A stretch of DNA of 64,000 nucleotides from Cliona cf. orientalis. Taxonomy: Eukaryota > Porifera > Demospongiae > Clionaida > Clionaidae. Positions 37,901 to 52,500 of this stretch are shown piece by piece. The translations under genes were made by a program, and so were the position numbers. The DNA is taken from assembly GCA_963930775.1 (NCBI GenBank), contig OZ005705.1:7254001-7318000 (forward strand), read 5' to 3'. How positions within the stretch are numbered: position 1 is the stretch's first letter; each line of letters begins with the position of its first letter. Below the pieces are notes generated by a model. It was not told where the DNA came from and searched no databases. It saw nothing but the letters and a program-made list of their open reading frames with translations.

Positions 37901-40900
37901 AAGCAATGATGGGGAACGGGTACTGACTCCATCCATCCTGGCCGCCGGAGCTTGTAAACATTTACTTGGTGATTTCCCCACACACATTCTTTACCATTGA
38001 CTTCTGTAGCACCGGGCAACATGTGGCACATGTACATGCACATGTACATGTACATGCACATGCATGTGGAAGGGGGAGCATTCCCCTTAGTTTCAGTATA
38101 CATTCTTTCATCAGCTGAATATCCCGGCCGTTCAGTCCCACATAAAAATCATACACTATATCCAGCATGTATGAATCATACAAACCATCACTAAATAATG
38201 TTATAATTATCATGTATAAATTTTACACTGTGGGGGAGTCTTGGAACTTCACACCTTTTTACACTAAAATGACCACCCCTTCTGAGAACTAGTCATACCA
38301 CTTAATAATGGCAGCATGCCAAGACCAGCTGGAATCAGCAATCAATCAACCATCTTATCGCGGCACCCTCAAAAGCTAACGACGGCATAATGTAATTCTC
38401 GTAATGGTTGACGCTATAATTATTACACATAATCACAGCCACAAAGTTAATAGCTCTTTTTGCGTGAATCAGTGTGTAGTGCAAATAATGTAGGATCGAT
38501 TTTCTCCACGACCGTACACGGTGTTACGTAACGTCGACATAACGGACCTAAAAATCGGAATCCAGGTAAGTTCTCGTTTTAGTTCATCGACGAAAATAAA
38601 GGTCAGTCGAAATCGAATTACGACCACCTAAACTGAGCAGGGGTGCTATTTGATCCCCCCAGGCTGCTCCACCTCCAAATACCTCCAGAGATCTCCAGCT
38701 ATGATGAAAAGAGAGGGCCAGATTGCAGCAGCAAGTTAAGTGAGAGTTGGAAAGAGCTCTGTTTTCGGTAGGGTAACCTTGTTAGTGTACATATGACACT
38801 CGGGGGCCCTATCTCGATCTGTATAAATCCACGCAAATAGCGGGCAGCTGGGCCTGTTGCTATGGGCTATATATATATATGGTCTACTGTACTACTGATG
38901 CTTGCTTGCATTGTGTGTCATGTGTGTTATACAATGTGTTATGCAGGGCCACTCTTGAACACTGAGTGTACGTATAGGGCTTGCCAGCAGCTGTTTCTAG
39001 CAGGCTGACCTATCAGCTGGACGGACTTATCATTATACTGCACACAAAAACACAACCAAACCACAAAGCAGTTGCCATATTAGTATGTACGCATGCATGC
39101 ATGTATGTACGATCAAGAAAATTAATGGCACGTACATTTCAAATAGCAATGAGCTGCCATATTTTTATAACTTTTCTCACTTTGCATTCCTTCAGTAAAG
39201 CATGCAAGCACGTACGTACATACGTACTTTCGGCATTCAAGCCATCTCGACTATTTGTTTTTCGGTATTCCCAGCGCTCACATCACATTTTTTCCAGGAA
39301 TTAGGCTCAGTAAATACGTAGCAGTTTACTGCACCACTAGCCAGATGGCATCCCATAACTGTGTATGGTACACTCACTCACTCTCTCACTCTCTCGCTCA
39401 CTCATAAGCTTAACCTCTAACATGGAGGAGGAATGGTCAGCAATGCTCATTAGGCAAATGAAAAGGGTGAACTGAGTGAAGCGGTAGAGTTAGAACTTTG
39501 AGCTATGCAGGTACAGTATCAAAGACATTAAGGGCCACTTGAGGTATGTACTCCACAAACTGACCACATCATAGTCAACAATTGACCACCACTACTGCCA
39601 AACACACTACACAACTCCACGAGAGAGAGAGAGAGATAAGGGGAGAGAAAGAGGGAGACAGAGGGAGAGAGAGAGGGAAAGAGAGGGGGGGTGGGTGGGT
39701 GGGGGGACTGGTTCTACTATAGCCACATAAAGTCTCTGTGGTCTGCTCTCGATTTGCCCCAAAAGGCGAGGGGGCTTGTGCATGTGGTGGGGGGAGCAGG
39801 AGTCGAGTAGCTAGCTGCAGCTGTTGTAGTGAGTAATGTGGGCCCTGGGAGAAAGCACCCTATAGGATTAACCCTTCAATTACTGGCGAACGTCGTCCAC
39901 CTCAAACGGAGTTAGCAGATATGCTCATGGTCAAATTACTGCCCAGCTAAACCAATAGTGGTAGAACTTGGGACAATGCTAACACACTCACTGCTGCCCA
40001 GGTCACAATAAAAGTGAACTGGCTGTAATTATGTGTTATTCTACGGCAGCACTGTGAGCAAATGATTGAGGTCGAGAGATGTATGCATGTATGTAGGTAA
40101 ATGGAATACTAACGAGAGGGGTGGTTTCTAACGGAGGTCAGGAGTGTGGCACTAAATGGATAACATGCACACAGTAGACGCTGTAACTAAATTAGCAGCA
40201 TGTGCACCTGCATGGCTGGATAATGCGGCCAGGCGGCCAGGGTGCAGCTCATCAACACCACCACACTCTACGCACATCAACGTGTACTACGTCTACATAC
40301 GGGGGTAACATATGTACGTACGTATAGGTACAGTTACAAAACATTTCCATGTATGGGATGATCATAATTTGAACTAGGTTATGTAAGCCCATCGAATCAA
40401 AGTGGAACTAAGCAATATTATGTGCTGCACTGCATCGCAACCATCCACGATATTACGTGCATCATGATTTCCGACTTTTGTTCACAAAACATTATACACA
40501 TGCACACAGAGAGAGATCAAGGGAGGGGGAGGGAGATAGGGGGGAGGGGAGGGAGGTAGGGGGGGGGGAGGGGGAGGGGGGCTAGGTAGAGGCTCGTCCC
40601 ACAAATGATCGATGACATGAAATGTGATACTAATCAGCAAGCAGGGCTGGAGGAGAACCGAGTAAGTACATTCAGCGGTGTCGATCTACATATCTCCATT
40701 GAAGAAGAAGGCAAGCAGAGTAGGGCACCTAAAACACCGGCACCCTTTATGGCCCGCTCTATGCAGCACATAAGAAAAGAAACACTGCAATGGCTTTCCG
40801 TTTGAACGTGGTCAAGTTTCCAAGGATAGACTTGTAGTCTCCATCTGTTTATTTATGTCTTCAGCTATGCATTTGTGTTCCTCCTTATGGCATTCTCCCT

Positions 40901-43900
40901 GTTACAGTACTGTAGGGCTGCCTGCCTATGTACAGGTAACAATGGGAACCCTTGCAGTGGCATTCCATTACAATGGTTTGGCCCCCTTTCTCCTGTGTGT
41001 TATGTCACTGGCGTGCTGCGTGGATGGAAGTGGACTCTCATACCAGAGGTCAGGCTTGGGGTCCAGTGTTATAGCAACCTGAACCACTGCATAAATGGTC
41101 AGGGGATATTTACCAGTCACTGTGTGGGTGCAGTGACATCAACAGGCAATAATTGTAATTATGAGTAGGCACAATAATATTGTAATATTGTCCTGGAGTA
41201 TATCTAGTATATCTCAATAGGGCCCATCCACTGTGTGCATGCGTAGGTATAATATAGATATAGAATGTGGTAAAATATAGTGTGTTTTTGGGGAGGGGGA
41301 GGGGGAGGGGCTTATCAATTAATGATCGGCAGAACGCTGGAAATTCCTGAACACAATGTGTGGGGCTACCAAGTGATAGTGACATATTATGCGATAGTCC
41401 ATGGTCATAGTGACGCACCAGGATGACTACTAATTATAGTTAATTGTTCTTCTCCATCCCAGAGACCAGTCCAGTCCAGTGGGGCATGGCATATACGTAA
41501 TTGTATACACAGATACGTGTACAAATGTTTTGAAGATATTTTCAGCCCTTGCGCTGGTAGCCACGACAATGAACATCCAATCACTACGTACTAGCCACAT
41601 GCATGGGCCGGGGAGCTGAGATCATGGTGGCATGCGGTTACAAGAAAAAGTGTATAAATTAATGGGGTTACGAATGACAACACATTTGTAGATTAAATTT
41701 GTAATCACTGCACCAAATTAGCAGCTGTTACTTTAGACGATTAAGCTTGGCACACGACAGCACGCATCATCAAACCTCTGGGGTAGAGCTGTTTGTAAAA
41801 TACTTTCAGGGCTTTCGCCGGTAGCCATGGAAACAGATAATGGACGTAATAATGATTACTATGACAACAGAGATTCTGAAGTCTATAGCATGATAAACTA
41901 AAATAAGATATGCACTCTCGCCAGCAAGAAAGCTGGGGTCGTGATTTGATACCACTGATATTTTTATTAAGATTAACCACTGCATCTAATGACAGCTAAT
42001 TAAAACGATCAAGCTTGTAGCAACAATTGGCAATATCGTTGTAATATCTATCTCAGAACCAAGTGGAGTATAATAATTATTATGGTAAACGTTGTCCCTG
42101 AGATGCTTCCAAATCGTTTTTTTTTTTTTTTTTGGTAGTCATGGCAATAAATAGCAGCCATGTGGCGGCAAACGACGACCACTGTGTGAGGTTGGCGGTC
42201 TACACAAATGCGGCGAGATAAAGACTGCGTCACTCTGTGATCAGATTGCAACAAGCTAATCTCCAGCAATGTCAATAAACAAAAAATCAAACTATTGTCA
42301 AAATATTGCATTAATGCGCAAGCATAGCAGCACAAAAATAAATATTATTGTCAACTGGTCTTCTTTGGCAAGGGGCACAACAGCAACAGCTGCCTTATAA
42401 GCCGAAAGAGATCTCCCTTCCTTGTTGAGTGTTGGGACTCTACTGTTCTATGTAAATAATTCCTCAACAAAAGGCAAAGGTAATCGCAAGAAACATTTTT
42501 TAACCAGCACTTGTAGAGTTGCATCGGTGGGGTAAGCTAGACTAAAAGGTATCGGGTGGCCGGGTGGAACGGCCAAATAGAGCCAGGTGACATGAACATT
42601 GCCAGCAAGCCTCACACATGCAACGACCTGATCAATTATTTGGTACTATTGACAAACAAGCATCCTAAATATTTAGATTCTAGATTGAAATCGAGGTCTG
42701 GTGGAATTGATAATTATAACAAGTAGGTCATCAAATTTTGTCTGCCATGCATGGTGAGCTCACAGTTACAGTTAGTCTGGCCATTAAAATTATATTATGC
42801 ACATGCAAAATTTTGTCTAGTGAGTGATTAGTTAACAAATCTTTAGCTAGGTTAGCACAGCTGAACGAATGAAGGGCAACTATGCACACGTGTTCATATC
42901 AATGTTGAGATAGTATACTGGCAGGTCAAAAGTACCCGCTAATAAGCAAATCACATTCCTTGGTTACACAACTATGAGATTAATCATAGCTTCTACTCCA
43001 GCAATGGGTGTATGTACGTACGTATGGACGGACGGGCGGGTGGATGGACACACACAGACAGACGCACGCACAATGACTCACTCACTCACATACCAGAGAG
43101 AGGGCACAAACAAGCTGGATTGTTTTTGGTGAAGGAAGGTGTATTGGGGGTATTGGCTTGCACTGGAGTCTGTCAATTAGCCAGGACTTTGAGGGAAGTT
43201 GGGATCTCTGGCACTCGAGCAGGAATCTCTGCCATCCATAAACCATCAAATACCAGTCTCAATGAAGGTCCACTCAATAAAGCTGTGTGTAGCTAAGGAA
43301 GAGAGGGATGGCTTGGAGGCAGGCAGGGAGGGAGGGAGGAAGGGAAGGGAAGGGAGGCTAATGTCTCAAGGGGATGTTTGTCTCAGTGGATGCAGTGTGT
43401 TTGTCTGTGACTGCACTAGTCCCTTGTGTGGTATGAACGCTCTCTGAATGAACGGCGTTTAGTGCTTGATAGAGGTGTGTACTTGTGAAGTATATCACTT
43501 TTTTAGTGATAATACAACTATAATCAGTCATTGTGATGATGACTGCAGCGTATAAGGAGCTGCTTTTAGATAGTTTTATGTTGCCAGGTGAATAATTAGT
43601 AAGATGTTGATACTACATACACAGGCTGAAAAAGGAGAATGTAGAAAAGAATCGGGAACCTGCCAGGAATCGAACCCAGGTCGCTGGCCTGAGCCGCCAG
43701 TGCTCTAACCACTGAGCTACGACCACCCACGGCCACCAGTCCCCTCCACATTCCGTACTGTTGAGTGGTACTGGCCTACAGCAGTCTCACACCTAACAGC
43801 CATCAGTGTGTGCCGTCAGAACACCTTCCGGTGTCGACCGGAAACAATTCTCCCTCCGGAGAAGAGCCACACCGATGGTTTTTTGGCTGTTGGGTGTGAG

Positions 43901-46900
43901 ACTGCTGTATAGCAGTACCACTCAACAGTACGGAATGTGGAGGGAACTGGTGGCCGTGGGTGGTCGTAGCTCAGTGGTTAGAGCACTGGCGGCTCAGGCC
44001 AGTGACCTGGGTTCGATTCCTGGCAGGTTCCCGGTTCTTTTCCACATTCCCTTTTTCAGCCGGTGTATGTAGTATCAACATCTTACTAATTATAGGGAGC
44101 TCTCCTAAAACATTATGATGCGATGGTAAGTAATCGTTCATTAATGGAGCAAGCTATTGCAAAAATTAGCATTAATATCCACCGAACGATGCTACTACAC
44201 TATGCAACTGCATGCACTAAACACTGTAGCATAATCACATCTCTTGTGAGTAATGAAAGACAATTGCTTGCTCATGGGTAAGTAATTGCAAAAAATTTGC
44301 AGCCAATCTGCATATGTCATACGTCGCACATGTAATTCAGCATAGAACATATTATTATATTATGATGCAGCTGTGATGCCTTATCACTCATAATAATACA
44401 ATGACAGTTATAGATAGTCTGTCTCTTATTATAATATAATGTCAGTTATAGATAGTCTGTCTCTTATTACAGCAAAATAGGCTGGGTTACCATAGAGAGG
44501 AAAAAAAAAGTATATTAATTGTATGCAGCTGTAGTGTCAAACAGAACTCATTTGGGTGTGGGGTTTCAGGAACCAAATACACGCAAAGAGAACTCAGCAG
44601 GGTGTGGAGTTACAGGGAAAGGGCCTGAGGCACTCGAGAGAGGGAAAGGAGGGAAGTGGGATGGGAGAGGAGGCGGGGGGGGGGGGGGTGGGGAGGGAGA
44701 GTCAAAGCTAATTATATTCATGGTACACCTCCCACAGAGTGTACGGCATTCCCACATAGCGAGCGACAAAGGGAGGGGGGGGGGAAGGGGGCTAAATTAA
44801 CGTCAGTCAGCCAGGCCAGTCAGTGAGACTCAACTCAAATGGACCCAAACTATCTACATAGACATAGAGACCGCCATGGTACTATATATGTACTTGGGTA
44901 TGTGGCATATGCAATCCACTAGTGTATTGGTCAGTAATGATGAGGGATGGGGAGGGGTGCCATGGCATGGGGGGTATAGAGCTGCATAGTTGGGCAAGTG
45001 GTGTGCACATACTTCACTGACACCAGCAGGGCCCAGTCTAGTCAGCTGGAGGGAGAGGGAGAGAGGGAGGTGGGGGATAGGGTGTCACTCCATCAGAGTA
45101 CAACTGATACCCTCTATATTGTGTATATATATTCGCTAGCACTGCCTCCAGGGCACACTGCACTGCACATATGCCAGCATATCAGGCCTAATTACGACTG
45201 GTGTCAGAGAAACTACATAAGTACGTCGATGATGTATAGTCCCAGTCCAGAACCTACATGTACCTCCTAACTGAAGAAATGTTGGTGCAAAATAATGATT
45301 GCTTATGCATACCTATCATTATAACAATGATATTATTATACTATGCAACTATGCATAAAGATACGTACAGCCCACAAACTGGGAATTAAGTGCATGTGCA
45401 TGTATCCGTTTAAATATTATCAGTGTGAAAGAAAATCAAGGTGACAACTCATGCAGAGCAGAGTGCATACACGATGCCTAATGGGCTGGGAAAGAAGGAG
45501 TAGGTGAAGAGTAGGGGAGACCGGAGAGAGAGGGAGGGAGGGAGGGAGGGAGGGAGGGAGGGACGGGGGAGGAAAGGGAAAAAAATCTACTTTATTAACA
45601 TTATTGTGAGTTTCAGTGTCTCCTCGGCTCCTTCGGGTCAGGATGCTTGAAGGTGGGGGTAGGGAGGTCGGAACATGACTTTTGTCTGGCCGAATGCCCT
45701 ATTGCCCCCAAGGCATGGTAATAAGGATGATCACTCGAAAAAATGGGTGCACCTCTAAATTGTCGGCATACTTAATCAATGGCTGGTGAAAAACGATAAC
45801 ATATTATTTTCTTCAGTCCTAAGCTGACAGACCTCTGAGGAGTCGAATTATCATTGGAAAAAATGCAAATTATGTGAAAATTGAGCCCCACCTCTCCATA
45901 CAATAATTTAAAACTTCCAATTGAACCCTTAATGCAATAAATGTCCTTCAACAGAAAAAACACTATTTTGACATAGCACCCAGAGTACATGGAAGGAGGC
46001 AAGAACCAGAGAGAGAGAGGGAGACAAATTAAACAAATTGACATTGGCATCTACAGTCCAGTTAGACTGTTAAAGCAGTTTGGGCTGGCTATTAGCTACT
46101 TGAGGTATATAGTAGTTAGAGAACCAAAGCGTGCACAGCTGAGCAGCCTAATAGAGTTAGTTCTGTAAACCATGGCCTTGTTGTTGTGATAGGAGAACAT
46201 CTTAACCCCTCAGCTTAGCAGGCAGAGCAGCAACACAGCTGACCACACTCCATGACTATACCATAGCTACTAAAACTCTATTCGTGGCTACGGCGTGGTA
46301 TGTTATGTCGTGTCACGAACTAAGAACAGACAGACTGACTATGCTAGCTGCAGTGAGCGAACGGGACAGTTCTGCTGCACTGTTGCACTACGTACGTAGA
46401 TAGTATTTAGCGTAGGGCACTGTATCACCACTCTATCATGTCAAAATGATATCATAATGACATGATAGTATTACATGCATCAGTGTTTCATATAGGAATC
46501 TTACTTTTGGAAAAATAGAGGAGGACCTGATGCCATTGGTCAAGTAGAGCCAGCAAAGATTGAGGTGGGGTGGGGGAGGGGAGAGATTCAAGGGCACCCC
46601 ACCTTCTGTATGAAACAGTACATATGCAGAAACTGAACCAGCAGATTATTAACAAAAAATGGCCTCTTTGCCTAAGAAGTGGAAGTTGAAAAGTCCATTT
46701 CATCAGGAACAGTCTAGAAAGTGCTCCAGACTTTTGACAATGGGGCCCTGGTATGGCATGACTAGAATGCAATTAGAGCAAGAGAGGAAAAATTGGAAAA
46801 TAAAGAGTCAGGGTTTCATGTGAATAAACAAGAGACCATGGAATCACTAATGGAATTAGGGACTGCCAAAGCTGATCTACAAACACAGCAGTTCACATCA

Positions 46901-47285
46901 TAGGCACAGTGTATATGTGAATGAGTGTGCACTGCAGGCACTGACTAAAAGAAAGCAAGTTGCTGTGGAAAGCACCACATCAGTCTAGGGCAGGGAGATA
47001 CTCATACCACAGATAAAATAACCTCGGTTTCCAAACTACTACCTTATCATACACACAAAGGGGCGCACACATACCAACTCACAGAGAGCTAGACAGCAGA
47101 ATAGGCTCCCCTGTTACAGAAGTAGGTTTACCCCTGGCCCCTTGAAAAGTGCAAAGACAGTATGGTAGTCTAGGGGTGTGAAGGCCCAGGTGTAGACATT
47201 TTCATTGCCACAAAGTCACGAATCTACAAGCTCAAGAAACAACTTACTATTCCCTGCTAGTCTAAGGAGGTGCTTTCAGGGCACA

Positions 47286-47331
<46 letters not shown>

Positions 47332-49016
47332 GGTCAGCGCTCCAATAAGGCTTAGATAGTTTCAGATAACTAGTAGCTTGAACATGGGAATCTACAGAGA
47401 GGTACGCCACATATTATGCACTCTTGCTTGTTGTTGAGCACACTGAGGCCAAGCTACGCACCTTGCCAGTTGTGAGAGCAACTACTGTACACTCCAGTCT
47501 ACTCATCAAAAACACACTTACAAGTGCACACAACTTACACACAAACTCAGTCCTTACAAACATTCACACACTGATAGAGGTGCATGTATAAATTACATGT
47601 AGTATATAGGTAACCTACCTCCAAAAAAAATGAGTTAAAGAAGAAGCCTAATAAATAAAAGGTGGCCGTAGCCATAGCAACCCGTGTGTTGTCACGGCAA
47701 CGTCCAAAGGTATTCCCCAAGTGTTAGATTGTATACATGTGCACCTGCCTTGGAGAGTATGAAGCTGCATGCGAGCATGTGGCGGGAGATAATAGCATTA
47801 CTCCAAACCAGGGCATAGCTAACTAGACCCAGGGTGGCTTTTTGAAACAGCACTGCTGTTAGCTGTGGTCACAAACACAAAAAACTAGATAAACAACCAT
47901 GAACGCAAACGTCGATAGGAATCTGATTGCGGGAGAGCTCGGCAGACCACATCTTCTTTGAACGCTAAGCAGGGTCCCAGCCAATCCCATTAGGCCTAGC
48001 CAGCATCAGAGGACAACGCTGGGTGCACGTGTGTTCAAAGGAGCATGATGACAGGGAAAATATGAAAAGAGGATTCAATAAAAAGTGATTTGCGGTGAAA
48101 TTATCCCACAAATCCTGACCGCCAGCCGATTGTTATTATTATTTTTTTCTTTTGCATCCAGCTTGCTAGCTAGCCTCCCTTTGCATGATGGACGAACATA
48201 TGGTGCAAAGCGTCTGACACACCCTACTTAATACAATCTAATGGTGGTTATATTAGAGATGGGCAGCTGCCCTGCATATGCAGCGTACAAACAGTACAAG
48301 TATCCAGAAACACACGATTGTGGGCTCGACAAACCACTTTTTGATAAAGTTTAACAGCGTTAGTCTCGATAGGATTACTTTTGCGTCCGGTTCAATAGAG
48401 ACGCTAATCACATCATATACTTAATACCTACGGCAGATGTTTGCGGGAGCAAGGGCCAGAGGAATAATCAATAATGAATTGGCACTTTTGGGTGCCACTG
48501 CTGCTGTATTGTCTCATTCTGGGGTTTTAAAATCAATACAATTGCCGAGGCCGCGAGTCAAAACCCTCTAGGCCTCTGTCTGATCTGACCTCAATTTCAC
48601 TTGATGTGGTCACATCAGGAAGGAATTGTCGCTCAAACACACAAAAAAGAAAGCCAGGTATGTGGAGCTCATAGCTTGCCCCAAAAATCAAGGTGGCCTT
48701 ATTTGTCTTTTGGTGAGATTCTGTTCTTTGATTGTCACCTACACACAACAGGGGTTGAGCAATAGCCACAGCTGAACTAGACCGCACCTAGTACTCACAC
48801 ATTACACAAACCCTGCTTCATTGAATAATTCTTTTCTAGAGTAAAAAATCAAATCATGTCAACAGTAGTAGTATATAGTATGTATATATGTAGTTCATAC
48901 AAACCCAATGGTCATACTTGGAGGCGGGGCATTTACACAACTAAAGGACCATTATCAGTTCTGTTATTGTTTGTCACTGCTCCCATACACTCACACACAC
49001 ACACTCACACACACAC

Positions 49017-49054
<38 letters not shown>

Positions 49055-49544
49055 ACAGTATGCATACTCCAGCATATTTTTGCAGACCCTGGTGCTAGTT
49101 TCTTGCAATTAAACAGAAACAGCATGAAGGAGGCATTTCTTATAAGCCCCTTTGCTTATACAATTTAATAATAGCACATTTGCTTGCATCTTGTTCAATC
49201 TACTGCATGAACCATCCATACGTACATGCCTACTCACAGTTTTGCAATTTGCCCAATCCATCGCAAATTAGCATTCCAGTCCTGCGGCTACATCAGATCC
49301 TCGTACATTTATTTCCATTTTAACTATAACATTATTACACCTGACCACTGTGGAAATTCTATACTCCAGACTAATTCCAAGTTCATGCTCTCCGGGGAGC
49401 AGGTGTGAAAAACAGGAGGAAGAGTCTGGATGCACCAGCCCTCCGAATCTTATCAGGGGCTGATTCTGGTGGGAGCTTATGAACCTTTGGGGGGGGTGGG
49501 GGCTATGAAATGAGTTGCTGATTCCAGCAAAGTGGAGAGAGAGG

Positions 49545-49577
<33 letters not shown>

Positions 49578-52500
49578 CTAGCAAGATAATTGATTTGCAG
49601 CCAAGACTAACAGCTGCAGGAGGCACCCACCTGCTGCTATATAGAGGCATAGGACCCGAGCTGGAGAGGTCCAAGGTGAATATCCCTAGTAGTCAGTTGG
49701 AACTCACAACCAAATCAGACACAGCGAAAGCTATAATTCAAGGATGGCGGTTTGCAAGTTAGCCGCAAGCCATAGAAATTGGGTCATGCAGGCACAGATG
49801 CTTCTGTAGATACCTACTCACAATAACACGGGGAGTAGTAGGCAAGGCAATGCTATTCAAGGTATGTAATAAGTTTGCATAAGCTCTCTCTCCAAGAGCA
49901 GCCTAATGCAATAAGGGGTTCCCCCCATTGTCTGGCCAACTTATGATTATTGCACCTTCTTATTCCTTTAAGACAGGTTACTGTATCACTGAAACAAAGA
50001 GAGGAATTCCTGTCACTCTCACTCAAAATTATCGCACAAACATCACTGCAAAGATATTATTGGGGGGGTGACTTGGGATACCAGTAGTACTACCTACATG
50101 TTGCAGAGTGGAAGGAGAGAACCCAGGAAGATGACAGGAGGGATAAAAGGAAAGTAAAAAGACATCCACAGGTGCCTTAATTTGAGCAGGAATGCTGTAT
50201 GCTTGCACAGGCGGTCTGTAGCGGCTAATTAACTGAGACGATAAGGCGTCAAACACTCCACCACATATGAATTAAATATGTTGCGGGCCGTCAAAAGAAG
50301 TTGTTAGCAACGACCACACTAAGGCCAAAATCCACACCACAGATAAAACAACAACCTCTACCCCTTTTTCACACAAAGTCCATGGCTCAAAGGAAGCCAT
50401 CTTTGAAGGGTAAACGATTCGGGACTCGCCTATTAAGGCCACATCCACCTGAAGACGGCCATACTGTCTGTATCAACACTATAATATACCACTACTACAA
50501 CTTGTGATAATATGATGTTGGACCAGATGGGGAGATGGAGAGTAGTTTAGCTCAGACACATAAAAAGAGACACCAATGAGTAGTGACGATCTTAGTATAG
50601 TAGGGAATTTTGAGAGATAAAAGGTTTCATAAATATATTGAGCAATTTGTAGGAGTTTGGTTAATTACGATGATGAATTAGACCCTGTCCAATTCTTAGC
50701 CAAAAAACTGCCACTTTCTGCAATTCAGTAGCTATGATGACAATTATATTATAAGAATTTTGCAAACAGAACTTACTCACGGCTACAATCGATCGCCAGT
50801 GAAAACCACTATGCCAATGCAGTTACGCTAAGGTCAGCAATACAGAATTAGTGGTTGGGCTTATCAGACGCTGGGGACGCTGTAATATCATCATCATAAT
50901 TAATATCACATACGTAGAAATGCACGCCTCCAGTGGATGGCTTTTTTTGCGTTAACTCTGTTTATGCAACAGATAATGAGCCAGCGTCCGGTTGGGTGGA
51001 CTCCACTAAGGAAGCAGAGTGGGACAATACTGCACACCGCAGCTCACCGCGCTCTCAAGCGCTTAGCAGGTCTTCACTTCAGGACCCTGACCATAAGAGG
51101 GCAAAGGAGACCTCCTCCTTAATGCCTTAATAATATTATTACAAAACTAATAATTAGTGACAATGGATGATGGCCCGCAGGGGGAGCACCGCCAGATGCA
51201 AAAACTTGGACCAAAACCCACAGCCGACAGATATGGTGAACATGCATCGCTGTAGGTGAGTGGGTGTACATGAGCCAATGAGCTGGTCCTGAGATCAGGC
51301 TAAATTTTGCATAGCTGTGCAGGATGGGTGACCTGAGATGTAAGAAAACAACGAATTAGGGCAAGGTTGGGAATATGGTCAGATTTGGCCAAAGTTGACC
51401 GTTTGGAGTTCCATCAACAGGACACACTGTAATTGATGATGTTTGTCGGAAGGAGTGCAGAACCAGCCTACGCAGGGGATGCAGCTGACAAGATGGTGGG
51501 ATCCAACGAGGGTCGTTCTAACATCAATAAGCACGTAGCTACACACTTTCTCTCTCAAACATCCACAATCGCAATTGCCCGTGGTATTATGGCATTAGAT
51601 CATTTCAGAACTATGGTGGGTCTTTGCCCCATAATCAGCATCATACATCATACTAGTGAAAAGTTTGCATACAACATAATTATTTAGTCATGAGTTATCA
51701 TGCATCAACTATGTGTGAAGGCTGCTCATAGAACCTTCTGGGGGGTGGGGGGTGGGTAGCATAATCCATTATAGTCCAGACTTTCCTGTAGTCGTTCCAT
51801 GACTATTCGTCTGCTCAAGAGGTTCAGACGCAAACAGCTGTCGATGGAAAGAGAGGTTCACAGAAAGGATAAAAGATAAAAGGATAGATAGCTGAAGAAA
51901 CTATAAAAGCGTGTGATAAAACGAGCCGAGATCGTGAACACAGCCAGGAAGACTCCCCTTGAATTTTCCCGCAAACGTTGCAAACAAATGTGCTAAAAAT
52001 TTGAAATCTTTGTCTGCAAAGCATAAAGGTAGTACTAGTGGAATGAGCAGCATTTGAGTGGGTGCCAGACACCATTGAAGCACTTATAGAGCAGCAGTCT
52101 CACTTTGAAGTGGAGCAGTGGACATGTGCATTTGCTGTTTATACTTCCTGTTGTTCTAGCAGCTTTTCACTGCATGTACTGCCTGTGTACCTAATAATAC
52201 TGCATTCCTCCACCACCACCACTTCTGGCATAGATCAGTGAAGAGGCTGGCTCCCTCCAGACAGAAGGGTTCATGTCCTCACCTACTCTGTGGTTGGAGG
52301 TCTTTCCCTCTTCCTCCTTCCTGAGCGTGGCTGAGGAATGCCAATCTAGGCCAAGGAGGGTTAGCTGGGACATACAGGCATTCAGACCTACCGACTACGT
52401 ACCTCTCTGAATATGATTTTATTTTTATTTTTTTTGTATAATATTATAAGAAAGATAGAGAAAGAGACAGCCTGGCTTTCTCCTTCCAGACAGGCTCCCA

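Noticed and set aside
40605..40805. 66-codon frame as the first exon of the nested cysteine-rich gene
   Set aside because: Its best donor (GTAAGT after 40662) leaves phase 0, while the exon at 40865 needs two carried bases. The continuation in frame reaches a stop.
43961..44032. Functional tRNA gene
   Set aside because: The A and B boxes are good, but position 33 is not T, the T stem does not pair well, and an inverted copy lies 300 bp away. It is better explained as a tRNA-derived repeat.
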